Source: Allium sativum (lineage: Eukaryota; Streptophyta; Magnoliopsida; Asparagales; Amaryllidaceae). Taken from it: a DNA stretch of 64,000 nt. How positions within the stretch are numbered: position 1 is the stretch's first letter; the number at the start of each line of letters is the position of its first letter. Position numbers and translations under genes: made by a program. Location: assembly GCA_030737875.1 (NCBI GenBank), contig CM060910.1, forward strand, positions 611,891,303-611,955,302. The letters run 5' to 3'. The notes beneath the pieces are model-generated. The model worked only from the letters and a program-made list of their open reading frames with translations, was not told where the DNA came from and ran no database searches. This document shows positions 61,465 through 64,000 of the stretch, piece after piece.

Positions 61465-64000
61465 TGTAACGGCCCAGGAAAAATTCGACGCTCGAATTTT
61501 TGAGAATAATACATAACCCCGTATCAGTCGCCAAAAATCCAAGTATTGAACCCCGACTATTAATAGAAAGAAGTTAGAGGATGAGAAAAGTAAGAAAGAA
61601 ATGTTAGAATAGAAGAAATAAAAAGAACACATCAGAATCTTACAGCGGAACGAATCAAATATAATATGTCCAAACTCTTTATAAAAGAAACTGTATATAT
61701 ACATACCAATCATCAGAGTACATCATATATCAAACACAGCGGAAATAACTTCGGATAACTAACGGTGAAGCCTCCTGCTTCCAGCTCCTGAAACTTCAAG
61801 CGAAACCTAACCTGGAAATATACTTGGTCTAACCCGAGCACATTTGAAGCAAAGCAAAATTCACCGGGTCAGTCTGGAATACTTTCAGTGATAAATTCAC
61901 AGCACAATCAACTTGTTTAACTTTGGAAATCCCTTTGAAATAAAAGGATAATAGTAAGACCAATCCACACATAAACATGGACGGTTTTCACCTTACTATA
62001 ACCAAAAATATTTTTGAAATCAATATCTTTTCTGATATTATAATAGTGTCTATCAAACCACAAATAAATAACAAATTAGCAAAACGCTTGCATCTCACGC
62101 TCTACATATATAGTATAAAATCAAAAACCGCGGGTGCATATTGGAAATTGGATTCCGACTATGACAAGGTATGGGACCACCGTCCGATAGTGTATCTGTA
62201 GAGGCGAATACACTGGGTTCAACAAGAATGTCTTGCAACCCGGCCCACACATGACCGACCACTCATTTCGCTTGAGTGTATCGAATGTATATCACCAACG
62301 GTTGGGTGCGACCCACCGTTTCCCGAAAAGGGGCAGCATCGAAATAGTTTAAAGAAGAAAATGGAATTTCTCTAGATAGGTGAATATACACCCTAATGGG
62401 AGCAACCCACATAGCCATGATGCCTGCCCAATTTTTATCATTTCCCGGTTGATGAGGCTTGAGGCTAGGATTTTTCTTTATAATCAGAAGATCACATTCA
62501 CTTCGAATGCCACATCATCAGTTCCATCAGAATCACTAATTGACGTCCACAACAATACATTACGTGTTAGCTTAAAGAAGTTTCCTTCCCTGCTTCCACT
62601 TTTGGTACGGTTGGATAAATCAATGTACATGACCTTTTTGGAAATACTCTATCAGACAATCGTCCATTCAAGTCATCCAGGAACAGGATGAACCGAAGGC
62701 ACTCTCCTACTGCATCCTACATGGGAATCACCCCAAGAATTAGTAGCGAGAAGTCCTTGCAACCCATAGATTTCAACCATGAAAGAACCCCAGTATATCT
62801 CTACGTCGACTTAGAGATTTTAAGTGATTCTTCCATTTATGAAGATCTACAGTCTTCGATGCTCCATCTTCATAGCCAGAAAGTTATTCGCGTATGCATA
62901 GTTATTTCCAAGTGGTTTTGGGTCTAGTTCCCATTCCGGTCTCTTCGAAACAACACGTCAAAAGGACTAATAGAATAATTCATTTGATAGTCGGTTGTTT
63001 AACTATCAAATCATAACAGTAAAGCTAAGTAAATTGGCCGCTCAGGTCGTTTATGTTAAAACACTTCATTAAACCATTTCATCGATTCATAAACTTTATC
63101 TTGACAAAACTCTTCTTCCTTCGTTATTTTTGAAAAACTTAATCGATACTCTTTTTATAATAACGTATTTACCAACTTCTCCTTTTTATATTTCCTTTGC
63201 CTCGAACTATTTCTATATTTCATAAAACATCTTTTATTCCTCTTTATCTTGGAAACATCGTTTCTATTCTCAAAACCCTTTCTGTATTCTTTTATCTTTG
63301 GAAAATGTCGCTATAGCCTCCAAACACCCCTTTCCGTTTCTTTTACCATTTGGAATACCATCATAAACACTTAACCAATCGCTATAAGTTTCCTCACCAT
63401 TCTTATATGGTTAAAATAACGTCGAGTGACGTACTTCTTATAATATAACCTTTAATGAGTCTACTAACTTTTAAGCAACCGCGTTATAAGGAGAATGTAA
63501 CAATATTTTCAATATAAATTTTCTTTAAAACCCTATCATTCTTTATCTCTTATCTCAATGAACCAAAGTTTATCGACTTATTTCTTTTGAACAAGTGCGG
63601 CTTACCAAGACATACTATTTCATTACTTCCGTAATAGTACTACAAATTTAATCACGTTATATATAAGTATAATCATATTTCGTTTTAGCCCACAGAATGT
63701 CAAATGAACTTTGCTTATTTAAAACCCACTGGTTTTGTTACATTACTAAATTAGTATTTCCATATTTTCCTCAATAGATTATTTTCATCATCCTCTACCA
63801 TTACAAACTGATATCACCTTTTGATAATAATGAGGTCGTTCAAGTTGGTGTATTTTAATTACCTCTCAGACCTTGATCGACTTATCATAAGACAATAAAA
63901 GTTTGTAACCCACAAACTTAATATTCCATTCCCATTTATTACGATTTTACAAATCCATTTCTTTTATTTGGAAACCTACTTTACATGTTAAATCCCTTTC
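61465..64000 (-). repeat. LTR H: minus-strand giant LTR related to D, cut by window end
   Basis: Starts TGTAACGGCCC (the LTR end on the minus strand). It is collinear with the D LTR from 20089 to about 22700, with clear divergence. Shared blocks include 'cttgcatctcacgctctaca' at 62088 (20747 in D), 'catgaccgaccactcatttc' at 62250 (20908) and 'acatagccatg' at 62409 (21067). Whether it is a solo LTR or part of a full element cannot be seen. No gene is supported. Confidence 0.82.

Noticed and set aside
61977..62927. Plus-strand frames of 74-103 residues in LTR H
   Set aside because: Not conserved in the related D LTR (20600-21500) and opposite to the LTR orientation.

Overview
The window is flowering-plant nuclear DNA made almost entirely of nested LTR retrotransposons. 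The evidence is Ty3/gypsy gag-pol of the chromovirus (Tekay/Del-like) and Tat (dual RNase H) lineages, tRNA-iMet-type primer sites, 5-bp target-site duplications (TSDs) and one Helitron-type terminus. I found no convincing host gene, tRNA, rRNA or CRISPR array. The species cannot be named from the sequence alone.

Layout, left to right. (1) 1-311 and 19133-20088 are two halves of an old LTR (family C). It is split by element A (312-19132, TSD ACGTG on both sides). A has two LTRs of about 5.75 kb around a non-coding core of only 976 bp. Its 5' LTR is itself split by a 6.3-kb solo LTR (B, 4694-11015, minus strand, TSD CAGAA). (2) 20089-27416 is a minus-strand element D of the same build: a 6.4-kb LTR, a 665-bp non-coding core and a truncated second LTR. 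Its long LTR holds a Helitron-type 3' end and a plus-strand gene-like block. (3) At about 27417 a deletion scar joins D to element E (27419-36166), a Tekay-like chromovirus whose single gag-pol frame has three stop codons. (4) E sits in the 5' LTR of element G (36167-59901), a Tat-lineage element with gag, protease, RT, two RNase H domains, integrase, a 111-bp tandem repeat and a long antisense spliced gene. (5) The 3' LTR of G is split by element F (49300-59486, TSD TAATT), a chromovirus-like element that has lost most of RT, RNase H and the integrase N-terminus. (6) 59902-61464 is unclassified AT-rich DNA, probably a decayed LTR. 61465-64000 is the start of another minus-strand giant LTR (H) related to D.

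How the parts relate. A and D encode no protein. Their primer sites, polypurine blocks, LTR ends and a motif near the LTR 3' end match those of the coding chromoviruses E and F, so they look like parasites of chromovirus machinery. E and F entered the two LTRs of G at equivalent positions only 2 bp apart. Order inferred from nesting: C before A before B; G before E and F; the D/E deletion came after E inserted into G.
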